This document shows positions 33,026-45,095 of a DNA stretch of 64,000 bases, in pieces (within the stretch, counting starts at the first letter, position 1; each line of letters begins with the position of its first letter). The DNA comes from JAJVHZ01 sp041395385. Lineage in GTDB: Bacteria > Pseudomonadota > Gammaproteobacteria > JAJPIJ01. The position numbers and the translations under genes are program-made. Under the pieces are notes generated by a model, which did no database searches, had not been told where the DNA came from, and was given only the letters and a program-made list of their open reading frames with translations. The DNA lies in contig JAWLAN010000008.1 in NCBI GenBank assembly GCA_041395385.1, positions 164,595 to 228,594 on the forward strand, in the 5' to 3' direction.

Positions 33026-33054
33026 TTGGAGCGCCCCGCCGCATCGCCTATACT
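33026..33054 (+). promoter_or_regulatory. sigma-70 promoter of dapC
   Basis: TTGGAG (33026-33031), 17-bp spacer, TATACT (33049-33054), about 50 nt before the dapC ATG. Both hexamers are close to consensus in an otherwise GC-rich gap. The remaining leuB-side part of this gap (32834-33020) holds only GC-rich sequence. Confidence 0.65.
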
Positions 33055-33104
33055 ACGCCGCTCTCTGTAGCGGTCCGCCGATCACTGCCCCACCCGCCCA
33101 AGCC

Positions 33105-34307
33105 ATGCACGAAGCGCTCGCGCACCTGCACCCCTATCCGTTCGAGAAGCTGGCGCGCCTGAAGAACCTCACCCGCGCCGCCCAGCAGAAGACGCCGCTC
33201 GACCTGTCGATCGGCGAGCCGCAGCACGAGACCCCGCGGCTGGTCCTCGAAGCCATGGTGCAGCACCTGCCGCAGATGGCCCGCTATCCGACCACGCGCG
33301 GAACCGAGGAGCTGCGCGCCGCCATCGTGAAGTGGCTGACGGCCCGTTTCCGGCTGCCGAAGGGCTCCCTCCTCGCGGATCTGCACGTCTTGCCGGTGGC
33401 GGGTACGCGCGAGGCGCTGTTCGCGTTCGCGCAGTGCATCGTCGATCGCTCCAGACCCGAGCCGGTGGTCGCGATGCCGAACCCCTTCTATCAGATCTAC
33501 GAAGGCGCGGCGCTGCTTGCCGGCGCGCGCCCGTACTACGTCGACAACCGTGACGACGCCGACGGCTCACCGCAGTTCGACGCGGTGCCGGCGGAGGTGT
33601 GGGAGCGCTGCCAGCTGCTGTATGTCTGCTCTCCCGGCAACCCGACCGGAAAGGTCCTGCCGCCGGAGACGTACGAGCGGCTGCTGGCGCTGGCCGACCG
33701 CCACGATTTCGTCATCGCCGCCGACGAGTGTTACTCGGAGATCTATCTGGAGGAGACGAGGGCACCGCCCGGTCTGCTCGAGGTTGCGGCGCGGTGCGGC
33801 CGCCATGACTACAGGCGTTGCGTCGTGTTCCACAGCCTCTCGAAGCGCTCCAGCGTCCCCGGCATGCGCTCGGGCTTCGTGGCCGGCGACGCGGAGATCC
33901 TCAAGTCGTTCCTGCTATACCGCACCTACCATGGTTGCGCGATGCCGCTTTATACGCAGGCCGCGAGCGTCGCCGCCTGGGGCGATGAGGGCCACGTGCG
34001 CGAGAATCGCGCCCTGTACCGCCAGAAATTCGACGCCGTCCTGCCGATTCTGCAGCCGGTTCTCGAGGTCACGCGCCCCGACGCGGGCTTTTATCTCTGG
34101 CCGCGCGTGCCCGTCGACGAGGTGGAGTTCACGCGCGGACTCATCGCGCGGGAAAACGTCGCCGTGCTGCCCGGCAGCTATCTCGCCCGCGACGCTCACG
34201 GCGGCAATCCCGGAACCCGGCGCGTGCGCGTTGCCCTGGTGCCGCCGCTCGTCCAGTGCATCGAGGCGGCGCACCGCATACGCAGCTTCGTCGAGTCCCT
34301 ACAATAA
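33105..34307 (+). CDS. dapC: N-succinyldiaminopimelate aminotransferase
   Basis: A 400-residue class-I PLP aminotransferase forming N-succinyl-LL-2,6-diaminopimelate from the 6-oxo compound. It begins HPYPFEKLARLKNL and has the DapC-type stretch LSIGEPQHETP, YPTTRGTEELR, CSPGNPTGKVL, AADECYSEIY and the PLP lysine in FHSLSKRSSVPGMRSGF. dapD follows after 27 bp, so substrate synthesis and transamination are linked. The closest alternative, ArgD-type activity, is a different fold class and is not supported. Confidence 0.93.
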   Translation: MHEALAHLHPYPFEKLARLKNLTRAAQQKTPLDLSIGEPQHETPRLVLEAMVQHLPQMARYPTTRGTEELRAAIVKWLTARFRLPKGSLLADLHVLPVAGTREALFAFAQCIVDRSRPEPVVAMPNPFYQIYEGAALLAGARPYYVDNRDDADGSPQFDAVPAEVWERCQLLYVCSPGNPTGKVLPPETYERLLALADRHDFVIAADECYSEIYLEETRAPPGLLEVAARCGRHDYRRCVVFHSLSKRSSVPGMRSGFVAGDAEILKSFLLYRTYHGCAMPLYTQAASVAAWGDEGHVRENRALYRQKFDAVLPILQPVLEVTRPDAGFYLWPRVPVDEVEFTRGLIARENVAVLPGSYLARDAHGGNPGTRRVRVALVPPLVQCIEAAHRIRSFVESLQ

Positions 34308-34334
34308 CGCCACGACACCGAGGAGTCCGCCAAC

Positions 34335-35156
34335 GTGAAAAATCTGCAGACCGTCATCGAAGAGGCCTACGAGCGCCGCGCCGAGATCACGCCGGCCAAG
34401 GCAAGCAGGAAATTGAAGGACGCCGTCGGCAAGTGCATCGCCGCGCTCGATGCCGGTGAGATGCGGGTGGCCGAGAGGCAGGCGGGCAAGTGGATCGTCA
34501 ACCAGTGGCTGAAGAAGGCGGTGCTGCTGTCGTTCCGGCTGCACGACAACGAGGTGATGAGGGCCGGCTGCCACCAGTACTACGACAAGGTCGGAATGAA
34601 GTACGCCGGCTACGGCAGGAAGAGGTTCGCCGCCACCGGCGTGCGCATGGTGCCCGGCGCCGTGGCGCGCAAGGGCTCCTACATCGGCCCGAACGTCGTG
34701 CTCATGCCCTCGTTCGTGAACATCGGCGCCTACGTCGACAGCGGCACCATGGTGGACACCTGGGTGACCGTAGGCTCCTGCGCGCAGATCGGGAAGAACG
34801 TGCACCTATCGGGGGGCGTTGGCATCGGCGGCGTGCTCGAGCCCCTGCAGGCCAATCCGACCATCATCGAGGACGACTGCTTCATCGGCGCGCGCTCGGA
34901 GGTCGTCGAGGGCGTGATCGTCGGCGAGGGCTCGGTGATCTCCATGGGCGTGTACCTCGGCCAGAGCACCCGCATACTCAACCGCGAGACCGGCGAGATC
35001 ACCTATGGCTACATTCCGCCGGGGTCGGTGGTCGTATCCGGCAACCTGCCGGCGAAGGACGGCAGCCACAGCCTCTACTGCGCCGTCATCGTCAAGCAGG
35101 TCGACGCCAAGACCCGGGCGAAGGTGGGGATCAACGAGCTGCTGCGCGGGGTCTGA
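34335..35156 (+). CDS. dapD: tetrahydrodipicolinate N-succinyltransferase
   Basis: A 273-residue acyltransferase: tetrahydrodipicolinate + succinyl-CoA to N-succinyl-2-amino-6-oxopimelate. Hexapeptide repeats of a left-handed beta-helix run through the middle (GSYIGPNVVLMPSFVNIGAYV, GVGIGGVLEPLQANPTIIEDDCFIGARSEVVEGV). The start is GTG at 34335 with GAGGAG ten or more nt upstream, giving MKNLQTVIEEAYE. The length equals the E. coli protein (274). It converges with glmM. Confidence 0.96.
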   Translation: MKNLQTVIEEAYERRAEITPAKASRKLKDAVGKCIAALDAGEMRVAERQAGKWIVNQWLKKAVLLSFRLHDNEVMRAGCHQYYDKVGMKYAGYGRKRFAATGVRMVPGAVARKGSYIGPNVVLMPSFVNIGAYVDSGTMVDTWVTVGSCAQIGKNVHLSGGVGIGGVLEPLQANPTIIEDDCFIGARSEVVEGVIVGEGSVISMGVYLGQSTRILNRETGEITYGYIPPGSVVVSGNLPAKDGSHSLYCAVIVKQVDAKTRAKVGINELLRGV

Positions 35157-35167
35157 GTCGCGCGCGC

Positions 35168-35189
35168 CCGGCCCGCGTCTACGGGCCGG
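35168..35189. terminator. hairpin between convergent dapD and glmM
   Basis: CCGGCCCG and CGGGCCGG form an 8-bp stem with a six-base loop in the 45-bp gap. No T-run on either side. It could act as a weak bidirectional terminator or a stabilising 3' end. Confidence 0.4.
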
Positions 35190-35201
35190 ACCCGGCGCGG
35201 G

Positions 35202-36560
35202 CTAGGCGGCCTGGCTGATCGCCGCGGCGACCGCATCGGCGATCTGTTGCGCCAGAGACTTGACCTTCGCGGTATCGGTGCCCTCGACCATGACGCGGAC
35301 CAGCGGCTCGGTGCCCGACGGGCGGAGCAGCACGCGTCCCTTGCCACCGAGCTCGGCTTCCACCGCGCGCACCGCGTCCGTGACCGAGGGCAGGCCCATC
35401 ACGTCCACGCCGTTTCGCTCCAGCCTCACGTTGATGAGGGTCTGCGGGTACTTGTGCATGCCGGCCTTGAGCGTGTTCAGCGGCGTGCCGGAGCGCGCCA
35501 TCGCCTCCAGGATGCTCAGCGCCGAGATGATGCCGTCGCCGGTGGTCGTTACGTCCAGACAGACGATGTGGCCGGAGCTCTCGCCCCCGAGGCTCCAGTT
35601 GTTCTCCTTCAGCATCTCGATGATGTAGCGATCGCCGACCTGGGTACGCCTGAAGTCCAGGCCCAGCGTGCGCAGCGCGTGCTCCAGGCCGAGGTTGCTC
35701 ATCAGCGTCCCGACCACCGCGCCGCGCAGCATGTTGCTGCGCATGCGCTCACGCGCCATGATGAACAACAATTCGTCACCGTCGACGATCTCGCCCTTGC
35801 CGTCGATCATGATCAGCCGGTCGCCGTCGCCGTCCAGGGCGATGCCGACATCGGCCTCGTGCGCCAGCACCTGCGCCTGCAATGCCTTGGGCGCCGTCGC
35901 CCCGAATCCGTCGTTGATGTTCAGGCCGTCGGGCTCCGCTCCGATCATGATCACCTCGGCACCGAGCTCCTCGAAGACGCTCGGCGCGACGTGATAGGTC
36001 GCGCCATGGGCGCAGTCGATGACGATCTTCAGGCCGGTCAGGTTGGTGGTGTATGGCACCGTCCGTTTGCAGAATTCGATGTAGCGGCCGCGGGCGTCCT
36101 CGACACGAAAGGCCTTGCCGAGGTTGCGCGAGTCGCAGACCTGCATCGGACGATCGAGCTCGTTCTCTATCGCCGCCTCGACGTCGTCCGGCAGCTTCAT
36201 GCCGTCGCTGGCGAAGAACTTGATGCCGTTGTCGTAATAGGGATTGTGCGAGGCGCTGATGACGATGCCGGCCACCGCGTGCAGCGTGCGGGTGAGATAA
36301 GCGATGCCGGGAGTGGGCATCGGTCCGAGGAGGTGGCTGTCCATCCCCGCCGCCGCGAGTCCCGCCTCCAGGGCGGATTCGAACATGTAGCCTGAGATGC
36401 GCGTGTCCTTGCCGATGACGACCTTCCCGTGCGCCTTGCCGTTGGCAAGTACACGGCCCGCCGCCCAGCCGAGCTTCATGACGAAATCCGGCGTTATCGG
36501 GTAATCCCCGACCTTTCCGCGTATGCCATCGGTCCCGAAATACCTGCGCGTCACACCCAT
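35202..36560 (-). CDS. glmM: phosphoglucosamine mutase
   Basis: A 452-residue alpha-D-phosphohexomutase that interconverts glucosamine 6- and 1-phosphate for UDP-GlcNAc. The phosphoserine loop is GIVISASHNPYYDNG; the metal loop is LDGDGDRLIMID, the sugar loop GGESSGH and the phosphate-binding RPSGTEPLVRVM. The N-terminus RRYFGTDGIRGKVG is standard. In most Gammaproteobacteria folP separates it from ftsH; here ftsH is immediately upstream with a 139-bp gap and no folP. Confidence 0.96.
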   Translation of the reverse strand: MGVTRRYFGTDGIRGKVGDYPITPDFVMKLGWAAGRVLANGKAHGKVVIGKDTRISGYMFESALEAGLAAAGMDSHLLGPMPTPGIAYLTRTLHAVAGIVISASHNPYYDNGIKFFASDGMKLPDDVEAAIENELDRPMQVCDSRNLGKAFRVEDARGRYIEFCKRTVPYTTNLTGLKIVIDCAHGATYHVAPSVFEELGAEVIMIGAEPDGLNINDGFGATAPKALQAQVLAHEADVGIALDGDGDRLIMIDGKGEIVDGDELLFIMARERMRSNMLRGAVVGTLMSNLGLEHALRTLGLDFRRTQVGDRYIIEMLKENNWSLGGESSGHIVCLDVTTTGDGIISALSILEAMARSGTPLNTLKAGMHKYPQTLINVRLERNGVDVMGLPSVTDAVRAVEAELGGKGRVLLRPSGTEPLVRVMVEGTDTAKVKSLAQQIADAVAAAISQAA

Positions 36561-36699
36561 TAGCGGCTCCTCATGAACTCCCCGGTTGAAAAAGCATCGC
36601 CCTCGGTACTCTCGGACCGAAGGCGCTCTCCTCCTCGTTTTATCGGCGTGGAACGCGCGCCGCTTTAGTCAGGCGGCGCCGTTGCCCGCCGGGGGACCG

Positions 36700-38652
36700 C
36701 TATCGCTGATGGGAACTCGCCGGTCCGCCGATGGTGGTGTCCTTCGGCGTGCTCGGCGCGGCGTCCTGCGGAGACTGCGCCCCGGTGACGCTCTTCTTCG
36801 GCGGCTTGCGATCCTCATCGCCCCACCCCTGGGGCGGACGCGGTTCGTTGCCGCTCATGATGTCGTTGATCTGATCCGTGTCCAGAGTCTCGTACTTGAC
36901 CAAGGCCTCGGCCATCATGTGCAGCTTGGGCAAATGCTCCGTCAGTATGCTCTTGGCGCGCTGATAGTTGCGATCGATTACGTCACGAATTTCCTGATCG
37001 ATCACATGCGCGGTGTCGTCGGAGACCTGCTTGTGCTTGGTGACCGAGTGTCCCAGGAAGACCTCGCCCTCGTCCTCCGTGTACGTCAGCGGACCGAGCT
37101 TCGCCGAGAGTCCCCACTTGGTCACCATGTTGCGGGCCAGATCGGTGGCGCGCTCGATGTCGTTTGACGCGCCAGTAGTCACGGCATCGATCCCGAATAT
37201 CAGCTCCTCGGCGATGCGGCCGCCGAACAGCGCGGAGATCCGGCTCTCCAGCCGCCGCTTGCTGGTGCTGTAGCGGTCCTCCTCGGGCAGGAACATCGTG
37301 ATGCCCAGAGCCCGGCCGCGAGGGATGATGCTCACCTTGTAGACCGGATCGTGCTCCGGCACGAGCCGCCCGACGATGGTGTGCCCGGCCTCGTGATAGG
37401 CGGTCATGCGCTTTTCCTCCTCGCTCATGACCATGGACTTGCGCTCCACGCCCATCATGATCTTGTCCTTGGCCTTCTCGAAGTCATCCATGTCCACCAG
37501 CCGCTTGTTGGCGCGGGCGGCGAACAGGGCGGCCTCGTTGACGACATTGGCCAGATCGGCGCCGGAGAAGCCCGGCGTGCCGCGGGCGATGATCGAGGCC
37601 TGCACGTCGTCCGCCACCGGCACCTTGCGCATGTGGACCTTGAGGATCTGCTCCCGGCCGCGGATATCGGGCAACGGGACGACGACCTGACGGTCGAAGC
37701 GGCCCGGGCGCAGCAGCGCCGGGTCGAGCACGTCCGGGCGGTTGGTGGCGGCAATGACGATGACACCCTCGTTGCCCTCGAACCCGTCCATCTCCACCAG
37801 CAGCTGATTGAGCGTCTGTTCGCGCTCGTCGTGACCGCCGCCCAGGCCCGCGCCGCGATGGCGGCCGACCGCGTCGATCTCGTCGATGAAGACGATGCAG
37901 GGGGCGTGTTTCTTGGCCTGCTCGAACATGTCGCGCACGCGCGAGGCGCCCACGCCGACGAACATCTCGACGAAATCCGAACCCGAGATGGTGAAGAACG
38001 GCACCTTCGCCTCGCCGGCAATGGCCTTGGCGAGCAGGGTCTTGCCGGTGCCCGGCGAACCGACCATCAGCACGCCGCGCGGGATCTTGCCGCCGAGCTT
38101 CTGGAACTTCGCCGGGTCGCGCAGGAACTCCACCAGCTCGCCGACCTCCTCCTTGGCCTCGTCGACGCCGGCGACGTCATTGAAGGTCACCTTCACCTGG
38201 TCCTCGCCCAGCAGACGCGCCCGGCTCTTGCCGAAGGACAGCGCGCCGCGGCCGCCCGCGCCGCCCTGCATCTGCCGCATGATGAAAACCCAGGCAGCGA
38301 TGATCAGGATGATCGGGAACCAGGAGATGAGGATCTGCGTGAAGATGCTCTGCTGCGCCGGCGGCTGGCCGCTGATGCGCACGTTGTTCTCCAGCAGCGT
38401 GCCGATGAGCGCGGAATTGTTGGTCTCCGGGCTGTAGGTGACGAAGTCGGTGCCGTCGACGGTACGGCCCGAGATCGCGGCGCCGTCGATGATGTTCACC
38501 CGGTCGATGCGCCCGCTCTTCACGTCGCTGATGAACTGCGAGTAATCCACGGTCGCCGCGTTGGGATGCCGCTGCCCGAAATTGTTGAAAACCAGCATCA
38601 ACACGAGCGCGATGATTACCCAGAGAATCAGATTTCGAGCCATATCGTTCAA
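36700..38652 (-). CDS. ftsH: ATP-dependent membrane zinc metalloprotease
   Basis: A 650-residue AAA protease of the inner membrane that degrades misfolded membrane proteins and regulators such as LpxC and sigma-32. Two N-terminal transmembrane helices flank a periplasmic domain. Walker A reads GSPGTGKT (Ser instead of the usual Pro), Walker B FIDEIDAVG, the SRH is present, and the zinc site is HEAGH. The 3'-most codons encode a Pro-rich tail. A TTG at 38652 has GAGG seven nt upstream and gives MNDMARNLILW, like the long E. coli form; ATG at 38643 is the alternative. rlmE lies just upstream. Confidence 0.96.
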   Translation of the reverse strand: MNDMARNLILWVIIALVLMLVFNNFGQRHPNAATVDYSQFISDVKSGRIDRVNIIDGAAISGRTVDGTDFVTYSPETNNSALIGTLLENNVRISGQPPAQQSIFTQILISWFPIILIIAAWVFIMRQMQGGAGGRGALSFGKSRARLLGEDQVKVTFNDVAGVDEAKEEVGELVEFLRDPAKFQKLGGKIPRGVLMVGSPGTGKTLLAKAIAGEAKVPFFTISGSDFVEMFVGVGASRVRDMFEQAKKHAPCIVFIDEIDAVGRHRGAGLGGGHDEREQTLNQLLVEMDGFEGNEGVIVIAATNRPDVLDPALLRPGRFDRQVVVPLPDIRGREQILKVHMRKVPVADDVQASIIARGTPGFSGADLANVVNEAALFAARANKRLVDMDDFEKAKDKIMMGVERKSMVMSEEEKRMTAYHEAGHTIVGRLVPEHDPVYKVSIIPRGRALGITMFLPEEDRYSTSKRRLESRISALFGGRIAEELIFGIDAVTTGASNDIERATDLARNMVTKWGLSAKLGPLTYTEDEGEVFLGHSVTKHKQVSDDTAHVIDQEIRDVIDRNYQRAKSILTEHLPKLHMMAEALVKYETLDTDQINDIMSGNEPRPPQGWGDEDRKPPKKSVTGAQSPQDAAPSTPKDTTIGGPASSHQR

Positions 38653-38666
38653 CGTCTTACCTCAAA

Positions 38667-39305
38667 TTACCCTGTCTGGACCCCACTATACACTAGACCC
38701 CTCGCCAGGACATAGGTTTCACTGGAGCGATCGCGGGAAGCCTCCGGTTTGCGGATTGCCACCTTGGCAAACCTAGCACGAAGCATGCGCAGGAATTCGT
38801 CGAACCCCTCGCCGTGGAAGACTTTGAGCAGCAGGTCACCCCCCGGCTTGAGGGTCTGCTCGGCGAAGGCCAGGGCGCACTCGGCCAAATGCATCATGCG
38901 CGGCTGGTCGACGGCCCGCATACCGGACATATTGGGGGCCATGTCCGACAAAACAAGGTCGACCCCGCCGGCGGCGGCTTCCCGGACGGCCCGCAGCACG
39001 TTCGCGTCGGTGAAATCCCCCTGAATGAAGGTCACATCGGCGAGCGAGGGCATTTCCAGTATGTCGACGGCGATGACCGTCCCCCGCGTGCCGAGACGCG
39101 CGCGCACGACCTGGCTCCAGCCGCCGGGCGCAGCGCCGAGATCGACGACCGTCATCCCCGGGCGGAGCAGGCGGTCGCGCCGGTCGATCTCCTTGAGCTT
39201 GTAGGCCGCGCGCGAGCGGTAACCCTCGCCGCGCGCCTTCTGGACGTAGACGTCGCGCTCGTGCTCGCGCAACCATCGCCTGCTGCTGGCCTTGCGCTTG
39301 GGCAT
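38667..39305 (-). CDS. rlmE: 23S rRNA (uridine-2'-O) methyltransferase
   Basis: A 212-residue SAM-dependent FtsJ enzyme methylating U2552 of 23S rRNA. SAM binding is at VVDLGAAPGGWSQV; the K-D-K-E catalytic set is visible as SRAAYKL, DLVLSDMAPN, LLKVFHGEG and SSETYVLA. The start at 39305 (MPKRKASSRRW) is typical. It precedes ftsH by 14 bp, the conserved heat-shock pair rlmE-ftsH. Confidence 0.95.
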   Translation of the reverse strand: MPKRKASSRRWLREHERDVYVQKARGEGYRSRAAYKLKEIDRRDRLLRPGMTVVDLGAAPGGWSQVVRARLGTRGTVIAVDILEMPSLADVTFIQGDFTDANVLRAVREAAAGGVDLVLSDMAPNMSGMRAVDQPRMMHLAECALAFAEQTLKPGGDLLLKVFHGEGFDEFLRMLRARFAKVAIRKPEASRDRSSETYVLARGLVYSGVQTG

Positions 39306-39354
39306 AGCCTGTCGGGTCGGGGACGCGGGCGCCGGTGCCGTCTCCGCGCCGGCC

Positions 39355-39827
39355 TCACTCGTAGCGGATGGAGATGATCTCGAACTCGATGCGGCCGCCC
39401 GGCGCATCGACCAGCGCGATGTCGCCCTCCTCCTTGTTGATGAGCGCCCGCGCAATCGGCGACCTCACCGATATGAGGCACGCCTGGATGTCGGCCTCGT
39501 CCTCGCCGACGATACGGTAGATAACGCTCTCGCCGGTCTCGACGTTGGCGATCTCGACGGTCGCGCCGAACACCACCTTGCCCCTGGCCTCGATGACGGT
39601 CACGTCGATGATCTCGGCGGTCGCCAGCTTGTTCTCGATCTCCTTGATGCGGCCCTCGATGAAGCCCTGCTGCTCGCGCGCCGCGTGGTATTCGGCATTC
39701 TCGCTGAGGTCGCCGTGCGCACGCGCCTCGGCGATCGCCTGTATGATGCGCGGCCGCTCGACGGTCTTGAGGTATTGCAGCTCCTCGCGCAGCTTCTGCG
39801 CTCCGGCTACCGTCATGGGTGTCTTGT

Positions 39828-39831
<4 letters not shown>
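39355..39831 (-). CDS. greA: transcription elongation factor GreA
   Basis: A 158-residue factor that rescues backtracked RNA polymerase by stimulating transcript cleavage. The N-terminal antiparallel coiled coil carries the acidic tip pattern (GDLSENAEYHAAREQQGF), and the C-terminal FKBP-like domain ends the protein. Its ATG overlaps the carB stop (ATGA), so greA is translationally coupled to carB. Confidence 0.96.
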
Positions 39832-43070
<3,239 letters not shown>

Positions 43071-43094
43071 CTGTCGTCGTCTTTCGCTCTGGCG

Positions 43095-44234
43095 TTACCT
43101 GGCCGCGCGCATCAGGTCGATGAAATGATCGAACAGCGGCTGGATGTCGTGCGGACCGGGGCTCGCCTCGGGATGACCCTGGAAGCCGAACGCCGGCTTC
43201 TGCCGATGACGAATGCCCTGCAGGGTGCCGTCGAAAAGCGAGCGGTGCGTGGCCCTGAATTCCTGCGGCAGCGTCGCCTCGTCGACGGCGAAGCCGTGAT
43301 TCTGGCTGGTGATCATGACTCGTCCGGTGTCGATATCGAGCACCGGGTGGTTGGCCCCGTGGTGGCCGGTCTTCATCTTCACCGTGCGACCGCCGAAGGC
43401 CAGCCCCATCAGCTGATGGCCGAGGCAGATCCCGAAGGTCGGCACGCCGGCGGCGATGAACTCCCGGATCGCCGCGATCGCGTAGTCGCAGGGCTCCGGG
43501 TCGCCGGGCCCGTTGGAGAGAAACACGCCATGCGGCTTCTCGCGCAGGACTTCGGCGGCCGCGGTCTGTGCCGGCACGACCGTCAGCTCGCAGCCGCGAT
43601 CGGCGAGCAGCCGCAGGATGTTGAACTTCACGCCGTAGTCGTAGGCGACGACCCGGTAGGGCCGCTCGGACGGCGCACGCCCCTCGGGCGCATCCAGCCG
43701 CCAGCTGCCCTGCGTCCATTCGTACGGCTTCGAGGTGCTGACCACCTTGGCCAGGTCCGCTCCCTTCAGGCCCGGAAAGGCCCTCGCCGCGGCGATCGCG
43801 GCCGCCTCATCGATGCGGCCTGCGCCGGCCACGATGCAGCCGCGCTGGGCGCCCTGGTCGCGCAGCAGCCGGGTCAGCCGGCGCGTATCGACATCGGCGA
43901 TGGCCACCACGTCGTGGTTGCGCAGGTACTCCGACAGCGACCACTGCGCCCGCCAGTTGCTGACCGCCAGTGGGAGATCGCGCACCACCAACCCGGCGGC
44001 ATGGACCCTGGCCGACTCGGCGTCCTCGGCGTTGGTGCCGACGTTGCCGATGTGCGGGTAGGTCAGCGTCACGATCTGCTGGCAATACGACGGGTCCGTG
44101 AGGATCTCCTGATACCCGGTCATCGCCGTGTTGAACACGACTTCGCCGACAGACTGTCCGTCGGCGCCGATCGAGGTGCCGCGGAACACACTGCCGTCTT
44201 CCAGCGCGAGCAGGGCCGGTTGCGAACTCAGCAT
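43095..44234 (-). CDS. carA: carbamoyl-phosphate synthase small subunit
   Basis: A 379-residue glutaminase subunit delivering ammonia to CarB. The N-terminal CarA domain begins PALLALEDGSVFRGTSIG. The class-I amidotransferase triad is complete: Cys in FGICLGHQLMG, His and Glu in FGFQGHPEASPGP. The ATG at 44234 is used; an in-frame start at 44261 is less likely. It is normally next to dapB, but here a two-gene plus-strand insert separates them. The 5' leader carries a 13-bp hairpin (44270-44304). Confidence 0.96.
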   Translation of the reverse strand: MLSSQPALLALEDGSVFRGTSIGADGQSVGEVVFNTAMTGYQEILTDPSYCQQIVTLTYPHIGNVGTNAEDAESARVHAAGLVVRDLPLAVSNWRAQWSLSEYLRNHDVVAIADVDTRRLTRLLRDQGAQRGCIVAGAGRIDEAAAIAAARAFPGLKGADLAKVVSTSKPYEWTQGSWRLDAPEGRAPSERPYRVVAYDYGVKFNILRLLADRGCELTVVPAQTAAAEVLREKPHGVFLSNGPGDPEPCDYAIAAIREFIAAGVPTFGICLGHQLMGLAFGGRTVKMKTGHHGANHPVLDIDTGRVMITSQNHGFAVDEATLPQEFRATHRSLFDGTLQGIRHRQKPAFGFQGHPEASPGPHDIQPLFDHFIDLMRAAR

Positions 44235-44269
44235 TGGTAGAGGATCTCCAGCGGGAAACACATACGAAA

Positions 44270-44304
44270 GCGGGAGCGACCATCTCCTGTTGGTCTGCTC
44301 CCGC
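44270..44304 (-). promoter_or_regulatory. carA 5'-leader hairpin
   Basis: GCGGGAGC plus GACCA pair with TGGTC plus GCTCCCGC: 13 base pairs with one unpaired base and an 8-base loop. It would begin within a few nucleotides of the predicted carA transcript start and end about 36 nt before the carA ATG. No U-tract follows. A 5'-stabilising hairpin or a protein-binding/attenuation element is possible. Confidence 0.6.
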
Positions 44305-44315
44305 GAACCGCACGA

Positions 44316-44344
44316 ATTGTACTTGAGCGGGGACGGTGATGAAA
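44316..44344 (-). promoter_or_regulatory. candidate carA promoter
   Basis: Minus strand TACAAT (44316-44321), 17-bp spacer, TTTCAT (44339-44344). The -10 is good (5 of 6), the -35 poor. The predicted transcript would start near 44309, right at the leader hairpin. Confidence 0.45.
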
Positions 44345-44450
44345 GGCGAAAACTCCGTCGTCAGCAACCACCTGCGGATGGCGTTCCGACCCCGATCCGG
44401 TGCTAGACTTCAATCTATTGTTCACCCAAAAACCCAACGGAATCACCCCG

Positions 44451-45065
44451 ATGCCGAATTATCGCGATCTCCTTCCGTTCATGGCGTTGTCTCTCGCCCT
44501 GACCCTGACCGGTTGTTCCAAGAAGGAGGCGGCGACCACGCACGCCAGCGCCGCCGAACCGCCGATGGCCGCCGAGCCCGCCGCCCCGGAATCTCCGGCC
44601 CCGGAATCTCCGGCCCCGGAGCCTGCCGCGAGCGCCGCGGCGACACCTGCCGACGCTGCGCCGGCGGCAGAGCCGACTCCGCCATCTACGACCGAGCCCG
44701 CACCGGCTGCCGAGCCCGCGCCTGCGGCCGCCGCGCAGGTCGAAACGCCGCCGGCCGTGGCAGAGGCGGCTGCCGCCGCTCCCGCCGAACCGGCGGCAGC
44801 GCCGGCCAGGCCGATCGACGGCGAGGCCATCGCCAAGGGGATCTGCATGGCCTGTCATCAGGCGGGCATGAACGGGGCACCGAAGTTCGCCAACAAGGTC
44901 GCCTGGACGCCGCGCATCGCGCAGGGACGCGAGAAACTTTACGAACACTCCATCAAGGGGTTCCGGGGGATGCCGGCGCGCGGCGGCAACCCCAATCTCA
45001 GCGACGAGGAGGTCAAGGCCGCCGTCGATTACATGGTGAAGGTGGCAGGCGGCTACAAGGAGTAA
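44451..45065 (+). CDS. c-type cytochrome lipoprotein with long Pro-Ala linker
   Basis: A 204-residue monohaem cytochrome c. A lipoprotein signal (MPNYRDLLPF... LTLTGC, Cys22) is followed by a roughly 100-residue linker almost entirely of Ala, Pro and Glu. The haem domain has CMACH (132-136) and GMPARGG supplying the axial Met, as in cytochrome c5/c555. It is probably tethered to a membrane and carries electrons over a distance. A GTG at 44400 would extend the frame, but the signal sequence starts at 44451. The linker contains a 15-bp tandem repeat. The Rieske gene follows after about 30 bp. Confidence 0.88.
   Translation: MPNYRDLLPFMALSLALTLTGCSKKEAATTHASAAEPPMAAEPAAPESPAPESPAPEPAASAAATPADAAPAAEPTPPSTTEPAPAAEPAPAAAAQVETPPAVAEAAAAAPAEPAAAPARPIDGEAIAKGICMACHQAGMNGAPKFANKVAWTPRIAQGREKLYEHSIKGFRGMPARGGNPNLSDEEVKAAVDYMVKVAGGYKE
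44583..44623 (+). repeat. 15-bp tandem repeat in the cytochrome c linker
   Basis: GCCCCGGAATCTCCG occurs twice in direct succession and a third time partly (GCCCCGGAGCC). It encodes PAPES-type units in the linker; five codons per unit keep the frame if copy number changes. Confidence 0.75.
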
Positions 45066-45095
45066 GGTCGATCTCGCCGCGTCTCGTCGGTGAGG

